Assembly (NCBI GenBank): GCA_045611685.1
Contig: JAZKXO010000057.1
Coordinates: 1-38,317, forward strand
Length of the DNA: 38,317 nt
Direction: 5' to 3'
From: SIG701 sp045611685
GTDB taxonomy: Bacteria; Bacillota; Clostridia; Oscillospirales; CAG-272
Under the pieces are notes generated by a model that was not told the origin of the DNA, searched no databases, and was given only the letters and a program-made list of their open reading frames with translations. Within the stretch, counting starts at the first letter, position 1, and every line of letters begins with the position of its first letter. Shown here one piece after another: positions 5,796 through 13,369 of this stretch. The translations under genes and the position numbers were made by a program.

Positions 5796-6093
5796 GTTTT
5801 AGCCCCTCCATTTCCGATCTCAGCGCGGCTATCACACCTGCCATATCACACATTGTTTTCTGCATCTCGCGCATCATTTCCTCCGGTGTCTTCTCCGGCA
5901 CGATCACACCAAGTTCGACAAGTTTGTTGTAATACTCTGTCGTTGTAGCCTCCAAAGTGGAGTAGGCTTCTGCCGTACGCCCGATCACCTTACGGTTTCC
6001 AAATACATCCGTCTGAACGATGCTGTCGCCGTCGATATAGCACGTAAGCAGATTCGACGCCGAGAAACCTTGGAATGCAAACGATTCGCCCAT
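5722..6093 (-). CDS. 123-aa late protein with C-terminal coiled coil
   Basis: It starts at ATG 6093, preceded by GGAGGTGAG; an upstream ATG at 6108 lacks a site. The N-terminal half looks like beta-strand (GFSASNLLTCYIDGDSIVQT), and the C-terminal half is a helical coiled coil (TPEEMMREMQKTMCDMAGVI). It resembles small structural or chaperone-like proteins encoded next to phage lysis genes. Function unknown. Confidence 0.65.
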   Translation of the reverse strand: MGESFAFQGFSASNLLTCYIDGDSIVQTDVFGNRKVIGRTAEAYSTLEATTTEYYNKLVELGVIVPEKTPEEMMREMQKTMCDMAGVIAALRSEMEGLKRGHECDPANDRNDVSGRESGSGGE

Positions 6094-6122
6094 TGGACTC
6101 ACCTCCATGTTTCAGAAAGAGG

Positions 6123-6164
6123 AATCCCCTCCCTGTGACTATATTCTATCACAGAAAGGGGATT
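6123..6164 (-). other. Nested inverted repeat after the sigma-like regulator
   Basis: AATCCCCT (6123-6130) pairs with AGGGGATT (6157-6164), and inside it CTGTGA (6133-6138) pairs with TCACAG (6149-6154), around a ten-base AT-rich loop. A minus-strand TTGACA lies at 6176-6171, just upstream. It may be a regulator site, a promoter with structured spacer, or a terminator without a U-run. Confidence 0.5.
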
Positions 6165-6211
6165 TGAAACTGTCAACAAAATGCTATTATTCTGTCAGCA
6201 TTCTGTCATTT

Positions 6212-6466
6212 TCATATACCTACGTATCGCTGCGCTATCATGTGCAGTACCTTCAACGCTTTCCGGTACCGCCGTCCTACCGTCTCTACGGACATATTCA
6301 TCTCCGCGGCGATCTGAATCTGCAGCTGATGCTGGATATGTACCCTCCGCAGGATTTCCAAATCCCGCGGATCCAGCGCACATCTGCAGATCATCGCTTC
6401 GATTTTCTCGGGTTCTGCCAGCTCGGGGATTGTCTTGTGCTTTGCGTCGTGCAGGGGTTGCTCCAT
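6212..6466 (-). CDS. Sigma-70 region 4-like HTH regulator
   Basis: This 84-aa protein has a C-terminal helix-turn-helix (residues about 32-80; DPRDLEILRRVHIQHQLQIQ, then AAEMNMSVETVGRRYRKAL). It resembles sigma region 4 and ArpU-like phage late regulators. The N-terminal part is acidic and polar. ATG 6466 follows AGGGGG. Its place between holin and accessory late genes is unusual for a regulator. A nested palindrome and a TTGACA lie right after it, ahead of the next gene. It may control the distal accessory operon or late transcription; this is inference. Confidence 0.65.
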   Translation of the reverse strand: MEQPLHDAKHKTIPELAEPEKIEAMICRCALDPRDLEILRRVHIQHQLQIQIAAEMNMSVETVGRRYRKALKVLHMIAQRYVGI

Positions 6467-6487
6467 ATATCAAGCCCCCTTTCGCGC

Positions 6488-6892
6488 TTATTTCCGAACG
6501 GAATCGTCGTCACCGGTGTCGCTGTGGAACCATACCTCGGACAGTTCCTTCGCGGCATCCACCTTCCCGGCACCGACCTCACGCGCAGCGTCTACAATGC
6601 CTTCGCCGAAAATGTAGGCAATCAGCCCGTATACCGCCGTTTTCAGTACCTCCGCAACTTCGGCTGTCATTTCCTCGCCGAAAACCGCAGAAACACACAT
6701 CAGCACTACCGACAGCACCGCCGCCCACAGCTTGCGGCTGGACAGCTTCTGCTTCCAGTCGATTACCGCACCGCTCTTCAGCTTTGCCGCGTCTGCCTGT
6801 TCGATGATGTATTCCTCGACTTCTTCCGGCGTATTCTTTTTCGCCAGTTCTTCTGCGCTGATCTCAATCACTTCGTTTTCCTTGTAGTTCAT
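6488..6892 (-). CDS. Holin
   Basis: The 134-aa product has an acidic N-terminus (1-45), then WKQKLSSRKLWAAVLSVVLM and a first transmembrane helix (about 53-70). A second helix (about 82-98, VYGLIAYIFGEGIVDA) follows, then a charged C-terminus. This matches a common Clostridia phage holin family with an SRKLWA-like motif. It forms membrane lesions that release the endolysin. It lies two genes downstream of the endolysin, as in many phage lysis cassettes. Confidence 0.8.
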   Translation of the reverse strand: MNYKENEVIEISAEELAKKNTPEEVEEYIIEQADAAKLKSGAVIDWKQKLSSRKLWAAVLSVVLMCVSAVFGEEMTAEVAEVLKTAVYGLIAYIFGEGIVDAAREVGAGKVDAAKELSEVWFHSDTGDDDSVRK

Positions 6893-6901
6893 AGTATCCT
6901 C

Positions 6902-7192
6902 CTAAATATCTCGTTTTTCAGCTTTGATCGCTTCCGTTGCGGACGCGATCCGCGCCACTTTTTCCTTTTTGCTGTTGTCAAAATACGCCCCCAGCACGAT
7001 CGCAAGAGACGCCTGGACGAATCCGACGATCGCCGTGACATACGGCAGAGCACCCATGTACCCGCTGACGATTGCCATCTCAGCAATCGTCAGCCCGCGG
7101 TCTACCACATACCACGACAACGGAAACATCACCATCGAATACAACAGCGTGAGAATCTTCGAAAACTGTATGTACCATTTTCCGTTTCCCAT
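6902..7192 (-). CDS. Two-helix membrane protein, possible second holin or antiholin
   Basis: This 96-aa protein starts at ATG 7192 after GGGAGG; the upstream in-frame extension lacks a site. It has two hydrophobic helices (about 12-32 and 40-70; AIVSGYMGALPYVTAIVGFV) and a charged C-terminal tail (SKKEKVARIASATEAIKAEK). It lies between endolysin and holin genes. Topology and position suggest a holin partner, but no family-specific motif was recognised. Confidence 0.65.
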   Translation of the reverse strand: MGNGKWYIQFSKILTLLYSMVMFPLSWYVVDRGLTIAEMAIVSGYMGALPYVTAIVGFVQASLAIVLGAYFDNSKKEKVARIASATEAIKAEKRDI

Positions 7193-7193
7193 A

Positions 7194-7838
7194 TTAGCCT
7201 CCCTGCATCGCCTGATACATCCGGTATAAGAACACAAGCACCTGCTCTCTGGTGCATGGCTCTCTCAGCATCAGATTTCCGGTACCATCGCCGAAAATGA
7301 TGCCGTTCGCAACCGCCCACTCGACCGCCTCGTGGGACCAATCCTGCGGTTCACTGTCGGTACGTTCATCCTTTTTCACTTCTTCTTTGTTCACGGTATA
7401 TACTCCTTTCTCGTTCGGAATTCCGAGAATTTCCGCCGGATTCAGCGTGTCTCCGACGACCGACCAGCGCACCTCATAGTGCAAATGCGATCCTGTCGAG
7501 CGGCCGGTGCTGCCTTCCACGCCGATATCCTGTCCCGGTTCGATTCGTTCTCCTGCCACAACCCACCGCTCGGACAGATGACAGTAGTAATGTACCAGCC
7601 CGTCATCTCCAGCGATGCTGATATAATTTCCCCACTCGGATGTGGGGTTTGACTTGTCTGTCACCATACGGGATATCAGTACCGTCCCGCCGACCACCGC
7701 GCGGATCCGCTTGTCTCCGTCGCCGACAAGGTCAATTCCGTTGTGCGGCACTCCGGCCACTCCGGTGATCGGATCGGTTCGCCGTCCGTACGGGCTTACC
7801 AGCCGCACGGGCGTACCGGGTGTGTAGGGCAGTTTCAT
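7194..7838 (-). CDS. Endolysin: M23 peptidase with S-layer-homology repeat
   Basis: This 214-aa lysin cleaves peptidoglycan cross-links. The LytM/M23 domain (about 8-140) carries the zinc ligands H32 and D36 (PHNGIDL), then H87 (CHLSE) and H118-x-H120 (GSHLHYE). A linker leads to a single SLH-like repeat (about 165-211; DWSHEAVEWAVANGI, then FGDGTGNL and TREQVLVFLYRMY) that would bind the host wall. No signal peptide is present, so export depends on holin. The gene directly precedes the membrane protein and holin genes. A lone SLH repeat is uncommon, since S-layer proteins normally have three. Confidence 0.9.
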   Translation of the reverse strand: MKLPYTPGTPVRLVSPYGRRTDPITGVAGVPHNGIDLVGDGDKRIRAVVGGTVLISRMVTDKSNPTSEWGNYISIAGDDGLVHYYCHLSERWVVAGERIEPGQDIGVEGSTGRSTGSHLHYEVRWSVVGDTLNPAEILGIPNEKGVYTVNKEEVKKDERTDSEPQDWSHEAVEWAVANGIIFGDGTGNLMLREPCTREQVLVFLYRMYQAMQGG

Positions 7839-8140
7839 TTCACATTCCCCTCCGTCGGAAGTTCCATAACTTCGTCATACAGCCGCGTCGCCACATCATT
7901 CCCGCCGAGTGCATGATACGCCGTGTACGCGCGTTTCAAGGCTTCTTTCGCGTAGATCGGGCAGTGCTTACGCTCCATGTATTTGTCGTGATTCCGGATG
8001 ATCTCCGCGCGAAGGAGGCACTGTACACCAGCCTCCAGCGCGGTCTGACGGCGGCGGTGCATCTTGATATACGTAATGATACCGGTAGCGCTACCGCCGA
8101 GGACAAACGGAATAGCCCATGCTATGATCTTGTCAGTCAT
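7835..8140 (-). CDS. Small membrane-anchored late protein (holin-like)
   Basis: The 101-aa product starts at ATG 8140 after CAGGAG. It has one N-terminal transmembrane helix (about 4-22, IAWAIPFVLGGSATGIITYI), then basic residues (KMHRRRQTALEAG) and a helical C-terminus (YMERKHCPIYAKEALKRAY; YHALGGNDVATRLYDEV). This family recurs in Clostridia phages between tail-fibre and lysin genes and is sometimes annotated as holin or minor structural protein. It overlaps the lysin start by four bases. Confidence 0.7.
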   Translation of the reverse strand: MTDKIIAWAIPFVLGGSATGIITYIKMHRRRQTALEAGVQCLLRAEIIRNHDKYMERKHCPIYAKEALKRAYTAYHALGGNDVATRLYDEVMELPTEGNVK

Positions 8141-8185
8141 TTTGTTTCTCCTGTTTTTTATAGTTGGTTGATACACAAAGGGGTT

Positions 8186-9790
8186 TTATTGCTGATTAGC
8201 GAAAATACCGATGCCGTCAGTTGCGTTTTCCGCAGTCATATACGCAAGCGCCATATTCCATGCAGAATTAAACGCTACCCAACCTTCCGTATAACCAGTA
8301 TCACCGCTTGGGTTATACGGGAAATTTTCATTTTTTGGGGAACCATCGAGCATCCCAATACAGTATTGCAGATTACCCGCTCCACCTTGATATCGCTCAA
8401 TCCATCCGAGTTTTGCCCCATCAAATTCTGTCGGAGCATTGTAGCAGTAATGTCTGCCCAACGGATTCCGCCCGTATGCATGGTCAATGTGTGCGACTGC
8501 AAGCTGTTTCAGCTTGCGCCGTATGGTTTCATCTTTGATGGCCCTTGCCATACCATAGTAGGCGGCAGTCATACCGACATATCCTGGGTTATTACACAGT
8601 CCAGAACCTTTGCTTTCCGTGTTTACCCACACAGTTGTATTTGCACCAGACAAATCGCCCTCAGAAGCATATTGAGTATAGTCCCACATATTGTTACTGC
8701 GAGATATTAGCACCTTTGCGACACTTAATATCTTTTCGTACGTACCGGACGGGCAAAGGTCAGGATACATTTCATAAGCGTAAGACAGTGCATGGAAAGT
8801 GATATATTCGTTCATACGCTGTCCCTTTGTGCTTGCCGGGTCTGATAAATCAACATCATTTACTAACCAAACAAGGTTATTATATGCCGCATTAAAGTAA
8901 TCCTGCGCGTTTTCCAGTCCTTCTCGCCGTGCGACTTCCCACATCATGAGATTAGGTACGATGGCATACCCCGGAGGACACGCCCCCTTCGCAGTGCCTA
9001 TCGCAGACTGGGTTGTAAACAGATTGTGATTTATTGATACGTCATACCATGCTTTGTTGCACGTTGTAACAGACCATTGTTCTGTTGTAAGATTTAGGAT
9101 TTTTGTGTAAAAATCATCGGATACATAATTTTGGATGTATGGATACAAGTACAAAAAATACGCAAGTTGCCCTTTGATAAGTGCATGGAGTTTTACACCG
9201 TCATTCACACACCAATCCCAATACCTCTGCGCTCCAAACTTGAGCAGCCAGATAATATTAGGTTCGGTCTGTGTGCGTAGTTCTGTGTATTCACACTCTG
9301 CAATTTTGTACACGTCATATGGTTGTGCGTTGTAATACGCCGGGTCTGACATATACATCATTGCGAGAGCGTTCAACTCAAACGAAAACTGGTGAGAATC
9401 ACGCCACCCATACCCGGTGCTTGAACCAACATCGAAAGTGTCCTGTCGGCTCATTTCCATGAATTTCACCGCCAGCGGTGCGGATACATCAAACATCCGA
9501 TTTTTGGCTATCTTGAATGCGTAGGATTTCATTCCGTTGCACTCAAGATAGTATTCCCCGGATGTGCGGTATAGGGAGAAGTCTGCAATCTGATTTCGCA
9601 CATTCCCTTTGAACACGGTCGCATCGTCAGAAACTCGTTTAAGAAAAAACGGTGTGTTTCTGCTTGCGTTGACGATTGTTGCCCTTTTGGTTTTGTCGGT
9701 ATCATATCCGCACTGGTTGATATGCAACGCCTGCGTTTTTACTTGGTTGTTGTTATCCCACTCAGAGTAGCCAATAATCACTTTTCGCAT
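8186..9790 (-). CDS. GH9-like glycosidase in the tail-fibre module
   Basis: The 534-aa protein starts at ATG 9790 after GGGAG. An N-terminal cellulase-type Ig-like domain (about 1-95; ALHINQCGYDTDKTKRA typical) precedes a helical catalytic domain. This domain includes HIDHAYGRNPLGRHY (434-448), matching the GH9 motif around the substrate-binding loop, and YTEGWVAFNSAWN, where E502 aligns with the catalytic acid of GH9. The usual paired Asp motif near the start of the catalytic domain is altered (GWRDSHQFSFE), so nucleophile activation may differ. It lies between the tail fibre and lysis genes, where receptor-binding proteins and depolymerases sit. The likely substrate is a host surface polysaccharide, unknown. 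Base composition is more AT-rich than 12-16 kb. Confidence 0.7.
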   Translation of the reverse strand: MRKVIIGYSEWDNNNQVKTQALHINQCGYDTDKTKRATIVNASRNTPFFLKRVSDDATVFKGNVRNQIADFSLYRTSGEYYLECNGMKSYAFKIAKNRMFDVSAPLAVKFMEMSRQDTFDVGSSTGYGWRDSHQFSFELNALAMMYMSDPAYYNAQPYDVYKIAECEYTELRTQTEPNIIWLLKFGAQRYWDWCVNDGVKLHALIKGQLAYFLYLYPYIQNYVSDDFYTKILNLTTEQWSVTTCNKAWYDVSINHNLFTTQSAIGTAKGACPPGYAIVPNLMMWEVARREGLENAQDYFNAAYNNLVWLVNDVDLSDPASTKGQRMNEYITFHALSYAYEMYPDLCPSGTYEKILSVAKVLISRSNNMWDYTQYASEGDLSGANTTVWVNTESKGSGLCNNPGYVGMTAAYYGMARAIKDETIRRKLKQLAVAHIDHAYGRNPLGRHYCYNAPTEFDGAKLGWIERYQGGAGNLQYCIGMLDGSPKNENFPYNPSGDTGYTEGWVAFNSAWNMALAYMTAENATDGIGIFANQQ

Positions 9791-9807
9791 ATTACATTCT
9801 CCCTGCT

Positions 9808-11754
9808 TCACATACTGAACAGACAAGATCCCGAGCCGCTAACACGGTAATAAACCGCATTGTCCGGGATGTCCATTACCGTAACCCCAATTTTATCGCC
9901 ACCAGCATAATCACGACTGATAAAACTCTTATGGCTGTCATAAAATGCCAGTCTAATCGTGTTATCAGTCGCACTGTTTGCGCCACAAATTACGCACAAC
10001 GGGTCAGAAGTGTTAATCGCAATATAGTCAGAAACACTACTATTTCCAGCCTGTTCATCACCATTAATGTCAATGTAATACCCATTTTTGGTCAGAATGT
10101 CCGTGGGAAGCTTACGCAGAGTCATAACTGCATCGACATCTTCAGCGGTAGCATTTGTTTTCCACCACATGACCTTTGTACTTGTTGCGCCCTCGGTGGA
10201 TATCATAGCCACTGTTGCCTCCCCGTTCGCACTATTGCGCGTCATGAACGTTCCGTCTGCATCATACAATGCCGCTCGGACTGTATTTATCATAATAGCC
10301 TCGTTTGCCTTGAGCAAAATAAGACCATCCCTTGCAGGAATCATTTCGTCGACATAATAGCCGGTAGATGTTGCGATTGTGCCATCTTCACCAATAATGC
10401 CGCTTTTTACATTTTCAGCCGCAAACGTATAAATGGAAGTGGTTCCCTCCACCTCGCCAAGAATAGCAGTTGCTGTGATAACAACATCGCCAGTAACAGC
10501 CGCAATATTCACAACGCCGTTGATATATACTGTTTCTGTGACATCCGTGCCACCCATGTACACCACCACAGAATCAATTTCATAGTTTGTGAACGGTGTC
10601 AATGTTGCGGTGTATGCGGAATTTGCAGAAACGAATTCCGAAGAATTGTCGGTGGTTACGTTGGTCAGATTATTAGTAACGCTGTATGTGGTTTCATCGG
10701 TGTTTCCATCACCAGAGGTTGCACCATCAATCAGATAAGCGGTATCATCGTCTTTGACTAACAGCGCATCATATTCCGCTTGCGTACCCGCCCAAATTTT
10801 CAGCACTCCGCCACCGTTCTGATTGATAACGCCGCTTGTTCCGAGTTCTTTTAAATCAGCAATCTCTTTCGAAACCTCACCGAGCTTATCCCCGACCACC
10901 TTCGCGTCAGCGGCTTTACCTGCCTGTGTCAGCGTGCTGTCGATTTCGACCGACGTACCGCCGCCACCTTCGGGAACGTCCACCATCCCCGCCGCAATTT
11001 CCGCGATTTCGGTTTTGTCAGCGTCAGTCAGTACATAATCATTCCCCGGTGCGCCCGGATCACCGTCCGTGCCATCCATCACATCCACGGTTTTTGTGCC
11101 GTTTTTGTCGGTGATCGTGATCCGGTGTCCGCCGGCGATTTCCGATACCGCCACTGTCGGAGATGTTCCCGGCGTACCGTCAAACTCGCCCGACTCCTTC
11201 GCCTGACGGAGGGCGTCTTCTACCGCATCGCCCAGCGCATCCGCGTTGAGCTTCTTCTTCAGCGCATCCCCGACCGCCTTTGCATCCGCCGCATACCCCG
11301 GCTTCGTCAGAGTATCGTCGATCTGCGCCTGTTGTCCGCCGGAGCCGCCGCCGTTCTGCTCGACGTCCTCCAGCCGCGCCAGAATCTGCTCCGTCACACT
11401 CGCCGGAATCTCCGGGAACGGTTCCCCGTCAAGCGTACCCGTCGGCGCGACGTATATCACAGCTTCGTCAGTTGTGATTCGTTCAATCACTTGGCCGTTT
11501 TCATACCTGTTTCCATGCAAATATACCCTCCATTTCCCAGCGGTCAAATTCAGGTGATCCTCTTTTTGGACACCATCTTCGGACAGACGGATATCATATA
11601 CCCTCTCAATATTTGCAAAATGCACCCATTTTTCGAGTCCGTCCCAGTCATTGGTTTTGAAGGAAAACTTCATTTCAAGATAGTCGATCGTATCTGCAAC
11701 GACATGGGTATTTACCAGCGTCAAACGCTGACTGAAAATATCTCCGTATATCAA
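9808..11754 (-). CDS. Tail fibre / upper baseplate protein
   Basis: This 648-aa structural protein starts at TTG 11754, seven bases after AAAGGAG. The N-terminal domain (about 1-110) resembles the BppU-type baseplate attachment domain. Next come Gly-rich linkers with repeated helical hinges (about 140-175 and 270-300; TKPGYAADAKAVGD and TQAGKAADAKVVGD), a short collagen-like piece (DGTDGDPGAPG) and a bacterial Ig-like domain (about 355-440). Two copies of a jelly-roll-like C-terminal domain follow (about 450-550 and 555-648; both with NTxRxAxYD). It probably displays or positions the adjacent glycosidase and binds host surface glycans. Confidence 0.8.
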   Translation of the reverse strand: MIYGDIFSQRLTLVNTHVVADTIDYLEMKFSFKTNDWDGLEKWVHFANIERVYDIRLSEDGVQKEDHLNLTAGKWRVYLHGNRYENGQVIERITTDEAVIYVAPTGTLDGEPFPEIPASVTEQILARLEDVEQNGGGSGGQQAQIDDTLTKPGYAADAKAVGDALKKKLNADALGDAVEDALRQAKESGEFDGTPGTSPTVAVSEIAGGHRITITDKNGTKTVDVMDGTDGDPGAPGNDYVLTDADKTEIAEIAAGMVDVPEGGGGTSVEIDSTLTQAGKAADAKVVGDKLGEVSKEIADLKELGTSGVINQNGGGVLKIWAGTQAEYDALLVKDDDTAYLIDGATSGDGNTDETTYSVTNNLTNVTTDNSSEFVSANSAYTATLTPFTNYEIDSVVVYMGGTDVTETVYINGVVNIAAVTGDVVITATAILGEVEGTTSIYTFAAENVKSGIIGEDGTIATSTGYYVDEMIPARDGLILLKANEAIMINTVRAALYDADGTFMTRNSANGEATVAMISTEGATSTKVMWWKTNATAEDVDAVMTLRKLPTDILTKNGYYIDINGDEQAGNSSVSDYIAINTSDPLCVICGANSATDNTIRLAFYDSHKSFISRDYAGGDKIGVTVMDIPDNAVYYRVSGSGSCLFSM

Positions 11755-11851
11755 AAAATTACTCCTTTCTGTTTTTTGATTTTGTTGCTCTATATTCTTT
11801 TTTGGAGAGGTAAGCAGAGTTTATTTTCTGTTCCGGGACTTTCGTGACACA

Positions 11852-12226
11852 CTATTCCTCCTTCAGTTCCACAATTCCGCAGAGCATCTGCAGATCGTTG
11901 TACGACAGCCGCACGGTTCCCGCGTTCTCCGCCGACAGCTCCATCGGAAGACCGAGCTTTTCCGCATCCACATCCGCGTCGATCTCTCCGAGTTCGTCCA
12001 TCTCCGCCGCGAATTTCTCCGCGTGTTCCGGAAGAACGACGATCTCCCCGTCCTGCTCCGCGCCGTATTTCCGGAAAAGTTCGTTCCGCTGTTCCATGAA
12101 GAAGCGGATGTCCCCTTCGAGCGTCCGCAGGATCCGGGACAGCCGGTACAGTTCCGGAAGCGGCAGATCCTGTCCGGCAAGTTTTGTCAGCGCGGGATAA
12201 GCATTGTATAAATCTTTGAGTTTCAT
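11852..12226 (-). CDS. 124-aa phage tail-module protein
   Basis: ATG 12226 follows AAAGGA. The N-terminal half is helical (LYNAYPALTKLAGQDLPLPE; LSRILRTLEGDIRFFMEQR), followed by beta-rich segments (DGEIVVLPEHAEKF; ENAGTVRLSYNDLQML). It is a common small protein between tail fibre genes in Clostridia siphophages, perhaps a chaperone or minor baseplate part. The 100 bases after it (11755-11851) hold no supportable gene. Confidence 0.65.
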   Translation of the reverse strand: MKLKDLYNAYPALTKLAGQDLPLPELYRLSRILRTLEGDIRFFMEQRNELFRKYGAEQDGEIVVLPEHAEKFAAEMDELGEIDADVDAEKLGLPMELSAENAGTVRLSYNDLQMLCGIVELKEE

Positions 12227-12241
12227 GTTTTTCCTTTCTTC

Positions 12242-13369
12242 TCATCCGATCAGACCGTATTTTTTCAGAGCCGTGATGAGCGTTTCCACCGTCGCGGACG
12301 ACGATACCGTCTGACGGACGACCGGTGTGGTTCCGAAAAATCCGAGTTTCGACGATGTACTGCTTCCGAGACTGACGGTATTGGAGCCGAGATAGGCGTA
12401 GTGCCAGTAGTAAGACGATGTACCGAGGTAGCACGGATAGGTAGTATTCGTACTGTTCGGGCGCAGTTCTCGGGATGTATTCGCAAAAATATAGTAATTT
12501 GCATTCCCTCCAAGGTAAATCTGCTGTGCGTATATATTCGAAACCGGATAGGCCGACGATCCGATATCAAAATACGATGTGGTTTTCGCGCTCGGAATGA
12601 TCCCGGCTGCGTTGATCTTCCAGAAATACGTGCTCGTCGTGCCGACATACAGCGTCTGGAACGGAAAGGCGGTACTTCCGAGGTCGTATCCCGTGGATGC
12701 CGGACGGAAAACGCCGCCGCTGGTCAGATCGATGTAATACACCGTCGACCCTTCTCCGTAGATGCGGCTGACGTTTGACGATGCCGGAGGAGCCGTCCAG
12801 AGTGCGCCGGATGTATCCACCCCGACCGCCTGCGTCATTGCCGTCGTTTTCGCGGTCGGCTTTACACCGCCGAGTGTGGTCGAGGATGCCGTCGGCAGAG
12901 TATACGACGTATTCTGCGCCGGTGCCGTCCAGAGTGCGCCCGACGCATCCACCCCGACCGCCTGCGTCATCTCCGACGTTTTTGCGGTCGGCTTCACGCC
13001 GCCGAGCGTGGTCGGGGATGCCGTCGGCAGGGTGTACGCGGATGCCGGTTTTGTATACAGCTTTCCGTCTGCATCCACGCCGACCGGCTGGGTCATTTCG
13101 GACGTTTTCGCCGTCGGGCCGCCCGGCTTCCCGACTTTGCAGATGACCGTATACGTCCCGCTTTCCCGGCAGACAAGTACGCGGTCGCCGACGCGGAAAT
13201 TCACGGCAGTATTGCAGGTGTATTCCTTCGCAGTCCCGTCCGTGCCGCCGTCGATCCGGATGGAGATCCCCGATGTGCCGACCGAAGAAACCGTGGCGAA
13301 GGCGTGCCGGCGTTCGTTCACGAGCTTTTTGATCTCGTTTGCGAGTTCGGTGAATGGATTGGTGCTCAT
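12242..13369 (-). CDS. Tail fibre with triplicated hinge repeat
   Basis: The 375-aa protein has an N-terminal OB-like baseplate domain (about 1-82; SGISIRIDGGTDGTAK; VGDRVLVCRESGTYTVI). Three tandem repeats follow (residues 85-126, 127-170, 171-198), each with PTAKTSEMTQxVGVD and most with YTLPTASxTTLGGVK. A beta-rich shaft with recurring DxGSxAxPxxxxYxxxxYxG motifs (about 220-345) leads to a short C-terminal end. Such motifs form trimeric fibres. It starts with an ATGA overlap with the preceding gene, so translation is coupled. It probably forms a host-recognition fibre. Confidence 0.85.
   Translation of the reverse strand: MSTNPFTELANEIKKLVNERRHAFATVSSVGTSGISIRIDGGTDGTAKEYTCNTAVNFRVGDRVLVCRESGTYTVICKVGKPGGPTAKTSEMTQPVGVDADGKLYTKPASAYTLPTASPTTLGGVKPTAKTSEMTQAVGVDASGALWTAPAQNTSYTLPTASSTTLGGVKPTAKTTAMTQAVGVDTSGALWTAPPASSNVSRIYGEGSTVYYIDLTSGGVFRPASTGYDLGSTAFPFQTLYVGTTSTYFWKINAAGIIPSAKTTSYFDIGSSAYPVSNIYAQQIYLGGNANYYIFANTSRELRPNSTNTTYPCYLGTSSYYWHYAYLGSNTVSLGSSTSSKLGFFGTTPVVRQTVSSSATVETLITALKKYGLIG
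12776..13117 (-). repeat. Three in-frame direct repeats in the tail fibre gene
   Basis: Units lie at 12992-13117, 12860-12991 and 12776-12859 (the last is partial). They encode the PTAKTSEMTQ / VGVD / YTLPTAS / TTLGGVK hinge module. High DNA similarity makes unit loss or gain by slipped recombination likely. Confidence 0.85.

Noticed and set aside
6107..7300. Long rightward ORF of 397 aa
   Set aside because: It lies opposite well-supported lysis and regulator genes, with composition typical of an antisense shadow and no ribosome binding site.
11755..11851. Possible short peptide gene after the 124-aa tail protein
   Set aside because: The only start with a ribosome binding site (GTG near 11846) is followed by a stop after nine codons.
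12776..13117. Diversity-generating retroelement or CRISPR array
   Set aside because: Repeats are in-frame coding modules with no spacers, and no reverse transcriptase gene exists in the window.
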